DNA of 64,000 bases from Cannabis sativa (Eukaryota; Streptophyta; Magnoliopsida; Rosales; Cannabaceae), in contig NC_083602.1 in NCBI RefSeq assembly GCF_029168945.1, forward strand, positions 8,925,850-8,989,849, read 5' to 3'. This document shows positions 47,451 to 59,133 of the stretch, piece by piece. Every line of letters starts with the position of its first letter. Position 1 is the stretch's first letter. The notes under the pieces were generated by a model that worked only from the letters and a program-made list of their open reading frames with translations, made no database searches and was not told the DNA's origin. Both the position numbers and the translations under genes were made by a program.

Positions 47451-47922
47451 TGCTTGAGTCAAGGTTCTTTTTGTGTGGCTGCCAGAATCTTTAGTAAATT
47501 GGGTAGGCCGTATGATAGTTATGAATCAGGGTTTGGAACCCTATCACCTGGCGGAGAGTTGGTTATCTCCAACAGGTGGATTAGGTCTATGCCGATCAGG
47601 ATAGATGGTAGAGAGTTAAGTGCTGACTTGATAGAGATGAGTTTAGTAGAGTTCGATGTTATTTTAGGAATGGATTTCCTATATAAATATTCGGTGAGCA
47701 TTGATTGTAAAAAAAAAAAAAAAAGAAGATGGTGATCTTCCAACCAGAAAGTGAAGAACCATTCGTATTTGTTGGTTCAGTTCAGGGATCTCGGATCCCG
47801 GTGATTTCGGCCATGTCGGCTAGAGAATTGTTACACGGCGGATGCTTAGGGTTTCTGGTCGTGGTGGTGGATACTACTCGGCCAGATACCATTCGGTCAG
47901 AGGACAACAAGGGGTTAGGTAA
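47451..47922 (+). pseudogene. Gypsy-1 protease remnant without active site
   Basis: The frame 47454-47735 runs SQGSFCVAARIFSKLGRPYD, then FGTLSPGGELVISNRWIRSM, then EFDVILGMDFL. In gypsy-2 the VAARIF-type block is preceded by the active-site motif; here it follows directly on SFC, the first Cys of the gag zinc knuckle. So the rest of the knuckle and the Asp-Ser-Gly site are deleted. A run of 16 A (47709-47724) then shifts the frame. The linker to RT continues at 47729-47929 with another shift at about 47922. Confidence 0.85.
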
Positions 47923-48819
47923 TTTTTAGATGTTTTTCCCGAAGAACTTCCAGGGTTACCACCTCAGCGGGAGATTGACTTTGTGATAGACTTGGCACGA
48001 GGGGTGGAACCGGTTTCTAAAGCCCCATATAGGATGGCTCCAGCTGAACTTAAGGAATTAAAGATTCAGCTCCAAGGGTTGCTTGACATAGGGTTTATTC
48101 GACCCAGTGTGTCACCTTGGGAAGCCCCGGTTTTATTCGTCAAGAAGAAAGATGGATCTATGAGGATGTGCATCGACTACAAAGAATTGAACAAGCTGAC
48201 GGTGAAGAATAAATATCCATTACCTAGGATCGATGATCTGTTCGATCAGCTTCAGGGGAAGACGGTCTTTTCTAAGATTGATCTCCGTTCGGGTTATCAT
48301 CAGTTGAGAATCCAAGAGGAGGACATTCCGAAGACGGCTTCCCACACTAGGTATGGACATTATGAATTCCTGGTTATGTCGTTTGGACTAACCAATGCTC
48401 CTACGGCGTTTATGGATTTGATGAATAGAGTATTCAAGGATTTCCTCGATATCTGCGTGATTGTGTTTATCGACGACATCCTCGTGTACTCTCAATCAGA
48501 AGAGGAGCATGAATTACATCTTCAGATGGTATTGCAACGGCTTCGAGAACATAAGCTTTATGCCAAGTTTAAGAAATGTGAGTTCTGGCTATCTCAGGTG
48601 TCCTTTCTAGGGCACATTGTGAGCAAAGATGGGATAAAGGTGGAGCCCGGGAAGATCGAATCCGTCAGGGATTGGCCGAGACCGAAGACAGTGACAGAGA
48701 TCAGAAGCTTCTTGGGTTTATCTGGGTACTACCGTAGGTTCGTGGAAGGGTTTTCAAAAAATTTCAATGCCCCTAACCGAGCTTACAAAGAAGAAACAGC
48801 GATTTATTTGGTTAGATAA
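47923..48819 (+). pseudogene. Gypsy-1 reverse transcriptase
   Basis: Open from about 47923 ([20 protein letters not shown]) through [69 protein letters not shown] and the catalytic [10 protein letters not shown], to [20 protein letters not shown]. All three catalytic Asp positions (KIDL, FIDD) are present and there is no internal stop in the polymerase domain. A +1 shift in an A-run near 48758 takes the frame out just after FVEGFSK, giving a false C-terminus. The domain itself could be active if translated. Confidence 0.9.
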
Positions 48820-49617
48820 GTGCGAAGCTAGTTTTCAGGAGCTAAAACAGAGGTTGATTACCGCTCCAGTGCTAGCGCTTTGCCTTCAGACAAGGAGAAG
48901 TTCGTAGTTTATTGTGAGGCATCCAAACAGGGTTTCGGGTGTGTATTGATGCAAGCCGATCGGGTTATCGCTTATGCCTCCCATCAGTTAAAGGATTATG
49001 AACAGCGATACCCAACTCATGACCTAGAGTTGGCCGCGGTGGTATTCGCATTGAAGATTTGGCGGCATTACCTTTACGGGGAAAAGTGTGAAATCTATAC
49101 CGACCATAAAAGTCTCAAGTATTTCTTTACTCAGAAGGATTTGAACATGAGACAGAGACGTTGGTTGGAATTAGTGAAAGATTACGATTGTGAGATCCTC
49201 TATCACCGTGGGAAGGCCAATGTAGTGGCCGATGCCCTGAGCAGAAAGGGTCCCGGGCAAGTAGCTTGTATAGTACAGATCTCACCTCAGCTAGCAGAGG
49301 ATATGGTTAGATCCAGCATTGAGTTTGTGGTAGGTCAGCTCCACAACTTAACGCTGCAATCTGATCTGTTGGAAAGAATAAAAGTCACTCAGATGATTGA
49401 TCCAGAGTTAGTGAAGATCAGAGATGAGGTGTTGGCTGGTCAAGCCAAGGACTTTTCAGTGTCAGATGACGGGATGCTTTTGTATAAAGCTAGGGTTTGT
49501 GCTCCGAATAGTGTGGAACTTAGGAATGAGATATTTGAGGAGGCTCATTCTACCCCGTATTCCTTGCATCCCGACACCACTAAGATGTACCAAGATTTGA
49601 AACCGTACTTCTGGTAG
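48820..49617 (+). pseudogene. Gypsy-1 RNase H and connection
   Basis: After the shift the connection continues in the +1 frame (about 48760-48870), and a second 2-base shift near 48873 returns to the RT frame. From 48880: [18 protein letters not shown], where the usual first catalytic Asp (YCDAS) is Glu; [42 protein letters not shown] with the last Asp. It continues into the integrase zinc-finger segment ([13 protein letters not shown]) and ends at TAG 49615-49617, a Trp codon in relatives. Confidence 0.87.
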
Positions 49618-50829
49618 AGCGGTATGAAGAAGAATTTGGTAGAATTCGTATCGAGATACCTCACCTGTCAATAGATTAAGGCTGAACATCAGAGACCAGC
49701 AGGGTTGTTGCAGCCTCTAACCCTACCAGAATGGAAGTGGGAAGGTATCACGATGGATTTTGTGGTCGGATTGCCTAGGACCACGGGTTTCTTTGATTCC
49801 ATCTGGGTAGTGGTGGATCCATTCACGAAATGTGCTCATTTTCTGCCGGTTAAAACAACATTTACAGTGGATCAGTTGGCAGAGTTGTATGTCAGAGAGA
49901 TAGTGAGACTTCATGGGGTATCGAAGTCTATAGTTTCGGATAGAGATCCGAAGTTCACCTCCAAATTTTGGCAGAGTTTGCAACGAGCAATGGGTACAAA
50001 GCTGAAATTTAGTACAGCATTCCATCCTCAGACAGATGGTCAGTCCGAAAGGACAATTCAGATATTGGAGGACATGTTGCAAGCCTGTTTTATGGATTTT
50101 GAAAGCTCATGGAATAAGTATCTACCGTTGATAGAATTTTCTTACAACAACAGTTATCAGAGTACGATAGGGATGGCTCCCTATGAACTGTTATACGGTA
50201 GGAGGTGTAGATCTCCCATCCACTGGGATGAGACAGGGGAGAGGAAATACCTAGGTCCGGAGTCAGTGCAGCGGACCAATGAGGCAATAGAGAAGATAAA
50301 AGCTAGAATGCTTGCCTCACAGAGTAGACAGAAGAGTTACGCAGATCCGAAACGCAGAGATGTTGAGTTCCAAGTAGGGGACCATGTGTTTTTACGGGTA
50401 TCTCCGATGAAGGGGATCAAACGTTTCGGGAAAAGAGGCAAGTTATGGCCTAGATTTACAGGACCTTTCGAGATTCTCGAGAAGATAGGTCAAGTGGCAT
50501 ACCGGTTAGCGTTGCCTCCAGCTTTATCAGCAGTTCACAACGTATTCCATGTCTCGATGTTGAGAAAATACGTTTCAGATCCCTCTCATATACTCAGTTA
50601 TGAGAGCTTAGAACTGCAGCCAGACATGACTTATGAAGAACAGCCAGTGCAGATCCTGGATAGAAAGAATAAAGTCCTTCGGAATAAGACCATAGCATTG
50701 GTCAAAGTTCTCTGGAGAAACAGCAAGGTGGAGGAAGCCACCTGGGAGCTAGAGTCAGATATGAGAGCTCAATATCCAGAGTTATTGAGGTTAGATTTCG
50801 GGGACGAAATCCTTTTAAGGGGGGGATAG
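49618..50829 (+). pseudogene. Gypsy-1 integrase with chromodomain-like tail
   Basis: The N-terminal zinc finger is damaged: the first Cys of the CxxC reads Tyr (RYLTC) and TAG 49672-49674 replaces a Gln codon. From 49705 a 374-aa frame is open to 50829. It has the DDE core VVVDPFTK, VSDRDPKF and DGQSERTIQ, all three acids present; then the SYNNSYQSTIGMAPYELLYG block; GDHVFLRVSPMKG; GPFEILEKIGQVAY; and the tail NSKVEEATWELESDMRAQYP. The Glu-Glu-Ala-Thr-Trp-Glu end is typical of Del/Tekay chromovirus integrases. The stop overlaps the PPT. Confidence 0.9.
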
Positions 50830-50830
50830 T
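50811..50830 (+). promoter_or_regulatory. Gypsy-1 polypurine tract region
   Basis: AAGGGGGGATAGT immediately precedes the 3' LTR, and overlaps the integrase stop codon. Confidence 0.85.
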
Positions 50831-53151
50831 TGTAAAGACCGCTTAGTTTAATTTGGAAATTAGCAGTTAATTATGTTTAATTATGAAATTTATTTATAGC
50901 CATTTAAATAATTTATTATACTGTTATTTATTGAACTCAGAAATGCATTTTTATGTCATGTAGTAGTTTGCATAATTTTGCATTCCGGTGCCCGGTATTT
51001 TGGAACCCGGTGTTTGGCTCAGTAGAAATCACAACTTAGTATGTTAGTAGTTTGGAACGGGTTATTAGACATTGGGAATGTCGGGAATGGCCGGGAATTC
51101 AGAATGGTCTTTTTGCCCCATTAGTATTTTGTCTTCTAGTGAGTTATTAATTGAAAAATAAATGTTATTTGACTCTTATTGTTGGCTGAAATGGTTAAGT
51201 TAACTCTTTATTTTTATTTTACAAAAACTCCATTATTTCAAAGTTAGAAAATATTCAAAAGAAAAGCAATTTTTCCTCTCAAGCTCTCTCTCTTTTCGGC
51301 CAAGGCTTGGAATTCTAGGGCTGGATTCTTCCTTTGATTTTCAAGATAGCTTCATCCTAAATTGTGATCTCTTGTTGTGGTATGTGATTTTTAGCTTTTT
51401 CTCCTTTGTTTCTTGGAAAAAAATGATGAAAATAATATGAGTTATGCATGATGTTGCTGCTGTAATTGTTGTTGTTGTTTCCTTGATTAAAATGTTGAGT
51501 TAAGTAGGTTTAATTAGATTGAATTGCATGCTTGAATTCTTTGTTCTAGTTGGATAGATTTTTATGTAAAAAGCTTGGGTTTTCAAAGAAAAATGGAGGT
51601 TTTAGTGGCTGTTGTGTTTGCATGAGTTAGATTCTAGTTTCTGAAGTTGTTATTAGCTTGATTATGAGTTTGAAGCATAGATTGAATGCATGTTAGGTGA
51701 TTTTACTCAAGTTTGAGTTTAGAACTCAAAGCTTGAGCTTTAATGGTGATTTTTGCTATTGTGCTTTCTGGGTGGTTTTGAAGCTTTAGAAATGTTCTAG
51801 GGGATATATAGAACAGGTGTGGAAGGTTTCATTTGATTTGGAGTCGATTTGTGCAAGATATGAATTTTTGATGTTGCTGCCTGCGAGGAACCGAAATTCC
51901 GGTTGTGCATCTGGAATTTCGGATGGGGTTCTGAATTTTCCCAGAACCGGAATTCCGGTTGGGCAACCGGTCTACCGGTTGGGGAAAATTCTGAAACCCT
52001 AGATTTCCTCGATTTTATGTTTTAAGGGGTATTGCCATGCTTTTTTATCGATAGGGAAACTTTTAGTTCCTAGTTTAAGTCCCCGGGAAGTGATTTAGCG
52101 TGTCACTTATAGTGTTGTGATTTTTATGGTTTAGGAGCCTGTAATCCGCCGCGCAGTTAAAGTTCCAGTCAGGTTGACCGGCACACCTGAATTCGGAATC
52201 CAGGTAAGATTAGTATAACAGTATGCATATGTAGATTACATGTTTAGCGTGCATGTAGGAAGCATGTTAGATTACATTAGTTATGTATGTTGGCTTCGAA
52301 CCATCCAACCCTGTCACGTCGGTACAGGTTGGAGTATGACCAGCAGCCGGAGTATGACCGGTTCGACCGATCAGGCTGACACTTGGTTGGTGGTTCCGTA
52401 CTATTGACGTATCCCGTCGGTACAGGCTGGAGTATGACCAGCAGCCGGAGTATGACCGGTTCGACCGATCAGGTGGATATAGTAACACGTCGGTACAGGC
52501 TGGAGTATGACCAGCAGCCGGAGTATGACCGGTTCGACCGATCAGGCTGTTACGTGTCAATAGTACCGTCCCTATGAACGTTCAGAACTCAGTACCGTGT
52601 TGGACACGGCCGTAGTGACTCAGTACCGTGTTGGACACGGCAGTAGTGACTCAGTACCGTGTTGGACACGGCAGTAGTGGGACTCAGTATCGTGTTGGAC
52701 ACGGCAGTTAGGGTTATGGTCAGGGGTATGGGCGTCTGACCATGACCGGGATTTATGTATGAGTATTATTATGCTTTTCTTACTGAGTCTGTCGACTCAC
52801 AGTTCTACGTTTATGTGTAGGTGAAGGCAAGGTTAAAGCTGATGGACCGTGAGCGAGCTTATGAAGGTTGTACATGTCGGGGCGGTTAGGCCTGGAGCGT
52901 ACGATCCTCGGGACAGCAAGGCTGATTTTTGTAACTAGTCGCTAGGCGACATTTATTTTGTATAAACAGTTAACTTTTGTAAATGATTTTGTAATCGGGA
53001 TCCCGAGTCTTTTGTAATTATATTTTACAAGTTTAATTCAAAAGCAAAAATTTTAATTAATCACGTTTTCCATAAACCTCGTTGATTAGCAACGAGCTGC
53101 ACAGCATGTTTAAAAATCACGTAATACGCCTATGTTAGTTAGGGTGTTACA
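50831..53151 (+). repeat. Gypsy-1 3' LTR
   Basis: TGTAAAGACC...GTGTTACA, 2321 bp. It lacks about 75 bp near 51104 present in the 5' LTR, and has four short hairpin repeats (52587-52709) against three in the 5' LTR. Otherwise very similar. Confidence 0.95.
52316..52546 (+). repeat. Three-copy tandem array in gypsy-1 3' LTR
   Basis: Counterpart of 45285-45513, with the same three units and spacing. Confidence 0.85.
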
Positions 53152-53156
53152 ATGGG

Positions 53157-54143
53157 TCTATATAACCGAGCTTCCAATAAGTAGATCAAGAATTTAGCAC
53201 TAAAATTCACTAACTTATTAATTCTTCGTTGAATCCACGCATAGAACTTAGAATTGCACTCTCAGTATATAGAATGCTCTATATGTTCCACCATATAGAC
53301 ACATCATTAGTTATCCATTGTTATAATCCTAATATGATCAATGATCCTCTATATGAATGATTTACACTGTAAAGGGATTAAATTACCGTTACACCCTACA
53401 ATGTATTTATTCCTTAAAATACTTGACCTCGTATAAATGATATTTGAGCTTATGTGAAATGAGTACTCCACCATTTATGTTCGTTTGGGCAAGCTCGAAG
53501 GAGATCATCCTTTGCTTACTATTCGCCAGATAGAAGCTATAGATTCCATGTTTATGATAGCGCTCCCACTCAATTGCACTACCGTGTTCCCGAAATGTAC
53601 GTATCACCCTGACCTAAAAGTAGGCTTAACTAACAAATCAAAGAACACGAATAGCCTTTCAAGATTGAGCCTAATCATAACAGGATTAAGATCATTTGAT
53701 CTAGGATCAACTAGGCGATATTGACTTGAATAGATATTACGGTAACTTTAATAAATCTAAGTCAAAGTTCAATATCGGTCCCTTCCGATGTATACTCCAT
53801 GCATCCAACCTAAGCTTTACTTTAACCAATGCTCTGGAAAGAACATAGCACTTCTCCAAATGCAAGTAAACTCTGTTGTAGATTATCATATCAGTAAAAC
53901 CCTATGTCTGATAAATCTAGGAATCTTTATTCACATAGTCATGTTTACTTTCCAATGTGTTGACGGCACAATAAACAGGTTCAAGTATGTGAAAAGGGTT
54001 TCAGATGAATTTATACATTATGTACATATAATCATGAAATAAATCATGTGAACCATGCAACATTAAATGTTATTTCTGACCTATATTAATAAGTAAATCT
54101 GATTATATTGAAATGAGTTTTATTTAGGGCAGAAAACCCAACA
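53157..54143 (-). repeat. Copia Z 3' LTR, right part
   Basis: Continues 42835-43740 after gypsy-1 and its duplicated ATGGG. Ends CCAACA. The PPT (minus strand GTGCAAGAGGGAGTT) follows at 54144-54158. Confidence 0.92.
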
Positions 54144-56500
54144 AACTCCCTCTTGCACTAATATAAAACAAAAAGTGCATTTCAAATAATCTCAACACCT
54201 TGATATACAAATCAAGTGTAGTAGTAGTAAACTCCTCGTAATAGGATCTGAAAGGTTGAATTAACCACAACCTTTTCTCCACCATTACTCTTCCTTAATC
54301 ACAAAATCATTGATAATGTGAAATTCCTCTCTATATGTCTACTCTCTTGGGATACTGGATTCTATATCTTTGGCAACTACTTTTGGTTAATCATGAAATT
54401 AACACAAGTAGTTTAAGGCAATTTGGAATGATGCCAAAAATGTGTAGAACTTTCCTTAGACTGAATAAGTACCTTTCCTGCAGCTTTAACATTCAGTCCC
54501 TTTCTAGTAGACCTACAGACTTCAGATAGGTTTTTACACTTCTCCAAAATCACTATTCCACCCCCAGAGTAACCACCATCTTATCAGAAAGATTTACTAG
54601 CACAAAGGCAAATTTCGAAATCTGATATGGTGTAGTCTAAAAGTTTTAAACACACCCTTATAGACTAACATATAGTTCCTCTTCTTTATCTTAGGATTTA
54701 CTTGATTGTCTTCCAATGTTCTTCTCCTGGATTAATCTGATACCTACTCATTACTCCCACTCAACAGCAGGTGTCTGGTCTAAGGCATACAAAAGCATAT
54801 CTAAGACCTCTCACTGTTGATATAAGAAATTCTTTCATGGCTTTATCTTTTCTAGAATAGTTGAGACTTTTCCTTAGATAAATAAAATCTATGTCTAAGA
54901 AGTTGTGAAGCTTCTATAGATTGCCATTAGAAAGAAAATGCTTCAGCATCTTACTAAAGTAAGTTGCTTGCATTAGAGTAAGTAATTACCAGGTATACCA
55001 CAAGCCATAGGTTTAGATAAACTCAAACCTATAATACTAGGAACAGGAAGTTCGTTAAGTCCATTGAATAGACTTATTAACTAAAATTTCCTTTTATGTC
55101 CTTGTAATAGAAAACTTTAGGTTATTCCATGTGAATGGATTAAACCATAGTTCTATTGGCTTTCTTCTTAGTTTCTTATCTTGACAATCCATTACTTGTT
55201 TAAACTCACAATGGATTTTAATCACTAGTGTCTCCCAAGTCATAAGAAGGTGAGTTCCTAGAAACTCTCCCACTACGACAAGGTACCGTGAATTATGTCG
55301 AAAAAAACTAAATGGTATAAACCTCTTTGGTTGTGACAAGACAACAGAGGCAGTGGGATCATCATATGTAAGATGATAGAACACTTTTGGAATCAAGAAT
55401 TAAATATCTCCTTTATTTGCTACTTGTTTTTCAGACTTAGTCATTTTCTTAGAAAAGTAGTATTTGTTTGAACCAACACTTTCTCATCTATTGACAATGG
55501 GATGGTCCACCCCTAATCACTTAGAACAGCTAACAAACCATGGTTAACAGTTCTAGCTTTTCTTAAGATTTTGATTAGGTCATCCATGAATCTAGTAATG
55601 ATTTACATTAAGTATACAATCATTACATCATTCTGAAATTGTATTACCATAGAAGGATTTAGGCAACCACTAGTAACTAATCATCAACATGCAACTCGAA
55701 ATTTCTGGAGAGGTAAGTTCGGATATAATTCAAAAATCAATTTAATGATCTTTGAACTGCATATCTACTAACTATTTCTCCACCCCTATCAGTTCGCAAG
55801 ATCTTTAACCACTTACCTTAATGGTTTTAACCATTGCTAGAAATTAATGAAATTGTTCGAACATTTTAAATTTCTTGCTAAAAGGTATAATCTAGAGTTA
55901 TCGTTTGAAGAATACAACGAAAAACTCATATCCACCCCTGAATGTACATCCATCTGCGAATGAGATGAACTACTTTCAGTAGATATAGGCATATTAACTC
56001 TTTGAAGAGATTGATCTTGTCAAATCCACTATGAACAAGATACAAATGCCATAGATTAAAAAAAATGGTAGTGTCTTTTGATGACATAGGTTTAGTTACA
56101 TCAAAGAGTTCTTAGAATACTGCAAGTGGATCCTGGTCACAGAATACCTAACTCATATTCCATACAGTTTTAATCCATTAATAAAAGATGGATATTAAAC
56201 ACTTGAGAAAGTGTAACTATATTGTATCTGGAATTAGAAATATAAGAAAATTTCTATTTGGAATCTAAAATTAAAGTCAAAGACTTAAATTTATACCAAA
56301 TATAATGAGTAATTCTATCTTGGACCACCACTACTAATACAAACTCTAAGTCAGATTTGCCCATACAAGTAGGAGATTTCTAAGATTGAGGATTTATATC
56401 AATTGGGAATAGAATTTCGGGATTATAATCATATGCATCATTTAATTTCTTAAGAGAAAATATAATGACATGAAATGATTTATAGACCATTCATCCAATG
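54144..56500 (-). pseudogene. Copia Z pol remnant
   Basis: Read on the minus strand it parallels W 35080-37180: protease-end trace, zinc-finger trace, RTDRGGE integrase trace (about 55780-55800), integrase-RT linker (about 55255-55330), RNase H traces (54540-54800). Stops and shifts are dense. The 100-aa frame at 55094-55396 is an out-of-frame reading of the linker and not a gene. The shared lesions CTGTTGAGTGGGAGTAATGA and AAGTAAATC, where X has sense codons, are also in W. No gag is seen. Confidence 0.75.
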
Positions 56501-56509
56501 ATATATTTT

Positions 56510-56830
56510 TGAGCTAATTCGAAATGAATAAGCCAAGAGGAATTAGGATTATTTCGCTTATTAATAAGAATCCAACGATGCTTCGATTAGCGAAAGACAA
56601 AGTAATCTTATTTATGTAATCTTCTTGTTTCATATTGTAAAAATACTAGTCTAAGGTGTCATCAATTGATGAACAGCTAGATGTCGCATATACAATATTT
56701 ATCTTTCGAGATCTAACACTATTATGTATGTCTAATGGTGAAAATCCACTAGGGATTTATCTCATTAGATAAACAAACATATTGGACCAACAATGAAGAT
56801 TCGAAATTAAACTACAACTTAATAACAGAA
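56510..56830 (-). promoter_or_regulatory. Leader module B in copia Z
   Basis: Minus strand: hairpin ATCC/GGAT (56744-56756, loop changed by one base) and a diverged box (56579-56600) corresponding to GACTCTCGCTAATCGGAGCA in W. Same position relative to module A as in W. Confidence 0.55.
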
Positions 56831-56934
56831 AATAACATGGTTCAATATAAATTCATACACAATTCAGAAATTATAAGCATGTAGCAAGTAGGAATGACAA
56901 GTGAAAATACTAAAACTTACAATCCTAAATAATT

Positions 56935-57310
56935 TCTAAGGTTTTTCAACAAACTGATACAGTGTCCCGTTTAGGCGAGAGTCAAAGCATCATCCATTGA
57001 ATAGAGTTGTCAGCTCATCTAAAATGATAACCATTCTAGCAACCTTTTATTCGATCAAGATTGGAATTCAGCGTTGTCCCGTTTAGGCGAGAGTCAAGGC
57101 AATTCTATCTTATGAGCTTCCACCATTGTTTCATAATTTGCAAGTCAAGTATGGTCGCCACCATTAGGGTGATCCATACCATACAAAACACTTACAAACT
57201 ACTTATCATGCGAGGTTAAACGGTGCGAAATTGCTAATGAACGTTCCTCCATTAGGGAGGATTACTCACTAAAACAAACGCGGTGTAAAACCCAGAATGG
57301 AGATCGAATA
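56935..57310 (-). promoter_or_regulatory. Leader module A in copia Z
   Basis: Hairpins CCTCC/GGAGG (57246-57260) and CACC/GGTG (57159-57171), and the box GACTCTCGCCTAAACGGGAC within 57075-57097 and 56963-56985, identical in sequence to X and W. Confidence 0.6.
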
Positions 57311-58582
57311 TCTTAATAATAAAGCTCATTATTTAAAAAGAGTTGTATTTTTTTTTATTCTCTTTATTTATTCTATTTATTTTAAATATATATTTATTTT
57401 ATTAAAATTTCCAATTTAGAATGAAAAATTCTAAATATAAATTTTAATTTAATATTATAAATTTTACTGAGATGGATATGAAAATAACATGAATTATTTC
57501 CATCTTAGTAATAATTTCCAATAAATATTTAGAAAAATATTCAATTTAAGTTGTTACAAAACTAATTTAAATTAATTTACAACTCAAATTTTATTTTCTA
57601 TAAATATATATATTGCATTTCGAAAAATTAAAGTATTTAAGAATACAATTTTCGAAAAATGCATGTTAAAATAAAAAATAAATCCTGGAAAAATTATTCT
57701 AATTTAATGATGGCCCAAAATTAATTAATAAAATTAATTTACAACAAAGTATAATTTTTCTATTTAATTAAATATATAAGAAAAATTTCAAATATTTAAG
57801 TATGATGATGAAAATCAACTTAAATATTAATTTTCTATTTAATTAAATACACTAGAAAAATACTTCAAGCAGAAATATCATCTATCTAGATTTTTCTTTG
57901 ACTAATTAATTCAATTTCTAATAATATATTTTAGTACATGTATTTTAAATTAATCAATTAATGAAAAAATCATTGATTTAAGTTGGTCCAAAATTAAAAT
58001 AAATAATTTACAACTTTAATCTATTTTTCAAATGAAATTCGAAATTCCAGCATTTAAGAAATGCAATTTTGAAATTTGATTAATAAAATAAAGAAAAAAT
58101 ATATTTTGAAAATTATTTAAATTTAGTTGAAAAAATAAATTTCAACTAAAAATAATTTTCTATTTAATTAAGTGTCATGAAAAAAATATTTAAGTATCAT
58201 GATGAAAATCAACTTAGATATTTAATTTTCAAATTAATTAAATGTATTAAATTCAAGAAATAAATAATTAAGTGTAGAGAAGGCTTAATTATTAATCTCT
58301 AGTTTAATACTAGGAGAAAATATACTTAAAATAAATTGTACCAAAATTAATTATATAAATAATTAGTTTCACAATGAATAATATTTTCCTATTTAATATT
58401 AGAAATAATAAGTAGTCTAGAAATAACTATCTAGAAAATATCTTATTTGAGTAAGTATCTTTTCCACAAAATTTGAAAAAATATCTAATTTCGGTTGTAT
58501 TAGAAAAAATCTAGAACCTAAATATTTGTCAAATTTAAATTTAATTAAATATCAAAAATTAAGTTGTAACCACTTAATTTGA

Positions 58583-58690
58583 AAATATTCCATTTTAAGT
58601 TAATATTCGAAAAGATATTAACTTAAAAAATATCTAAAATATTCCATTTTAAGTTAATATTCGAAAAGATATTAACTTAAAAAAATATCT
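58583..58690. repeat. 54-bp tandem duplication carrying a perfect hairpin
   Basis: Two copies of a 54-bp unit. Each has TTAAGTTAATAT, an 8-nt loop and ATATTAACTTAA (58595-58626 and 58649-58680). X has one related hairpin at 28506-28538 with different inner stem bases. Confidence 0.85.
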
Positions 58691-59041
58691 AAAGAATCTT
58701 AATAACCAATGCCTAAAATTCCTCAACTTAATTTTTGAAATTTTAAATCCAAAAGATATTCAGATTTAAGTTGGTTAGTTGAAGATAACTAAATATCAAC
58801 TTAAATAGGAATATTTAATGAAAAATTTAAATTAAGCTCCAGAAAGAATCTAGATGATTATAATTCTATATTTAATTAAATACAAGAAAATACATATAGT
58901 TTAGCTTAGAATAAAAAATTCTTTAAACTATAATTTTCTTAAATTAATTTCAAAATAAATGAAATTAATTATGTTGCTAATCAATTTTATTAGGTTAAAC
59001 TAGTTTAATTAACCTAGTACAGTTATTCAAATCAGGCAAAT

Positions 59042-59133
59042 GGGCCTTCACAATTGGGGTGGTTCATGTGAGGGGGTGGTGGGTTCAGTATGTCGTACCC
59101 ACTACTATGGCTCCCAACTCTCACACAAGGCCC
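59042..59133 (-). promoter_or_regulatory. Nested GC-rich hairpin in copia Z leader
   Basis: Arms GGGCCTT/AAGGCCC, TTGGG/CCCAA and TGGGT/ACCCA, as in X and W. Confidence 0.65.

Larger units (their letters stand above)
43741..53151 (+). mobile_element. Gypsy-1: full-length Del/Tekay-type chromovirus, protease-defective
   Basis: LTRs 43741-46064 and 50831-53151, PBS, gag-pol interior of 4.77 kb and PPT, with a perfect TSD ATGGG at 43736-43740 and 53152-53156. It is the last insertion in its nest and the most intact coding element here. A deletion fuses the zinc knuckle to the protease, and several stops and shifts make it non-autonomous. Confidence 0.95.

Noticed and set aside
55094..55396. 100-aa minus-strand frame, with a related 64-aa frame at 36005-36199, as a possible conserved gene
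   Set aside because: Both are out-of-frame readings of the integrase-RT linker in the W and Z pol remnants. X at 25731-25800 shows the true frame.
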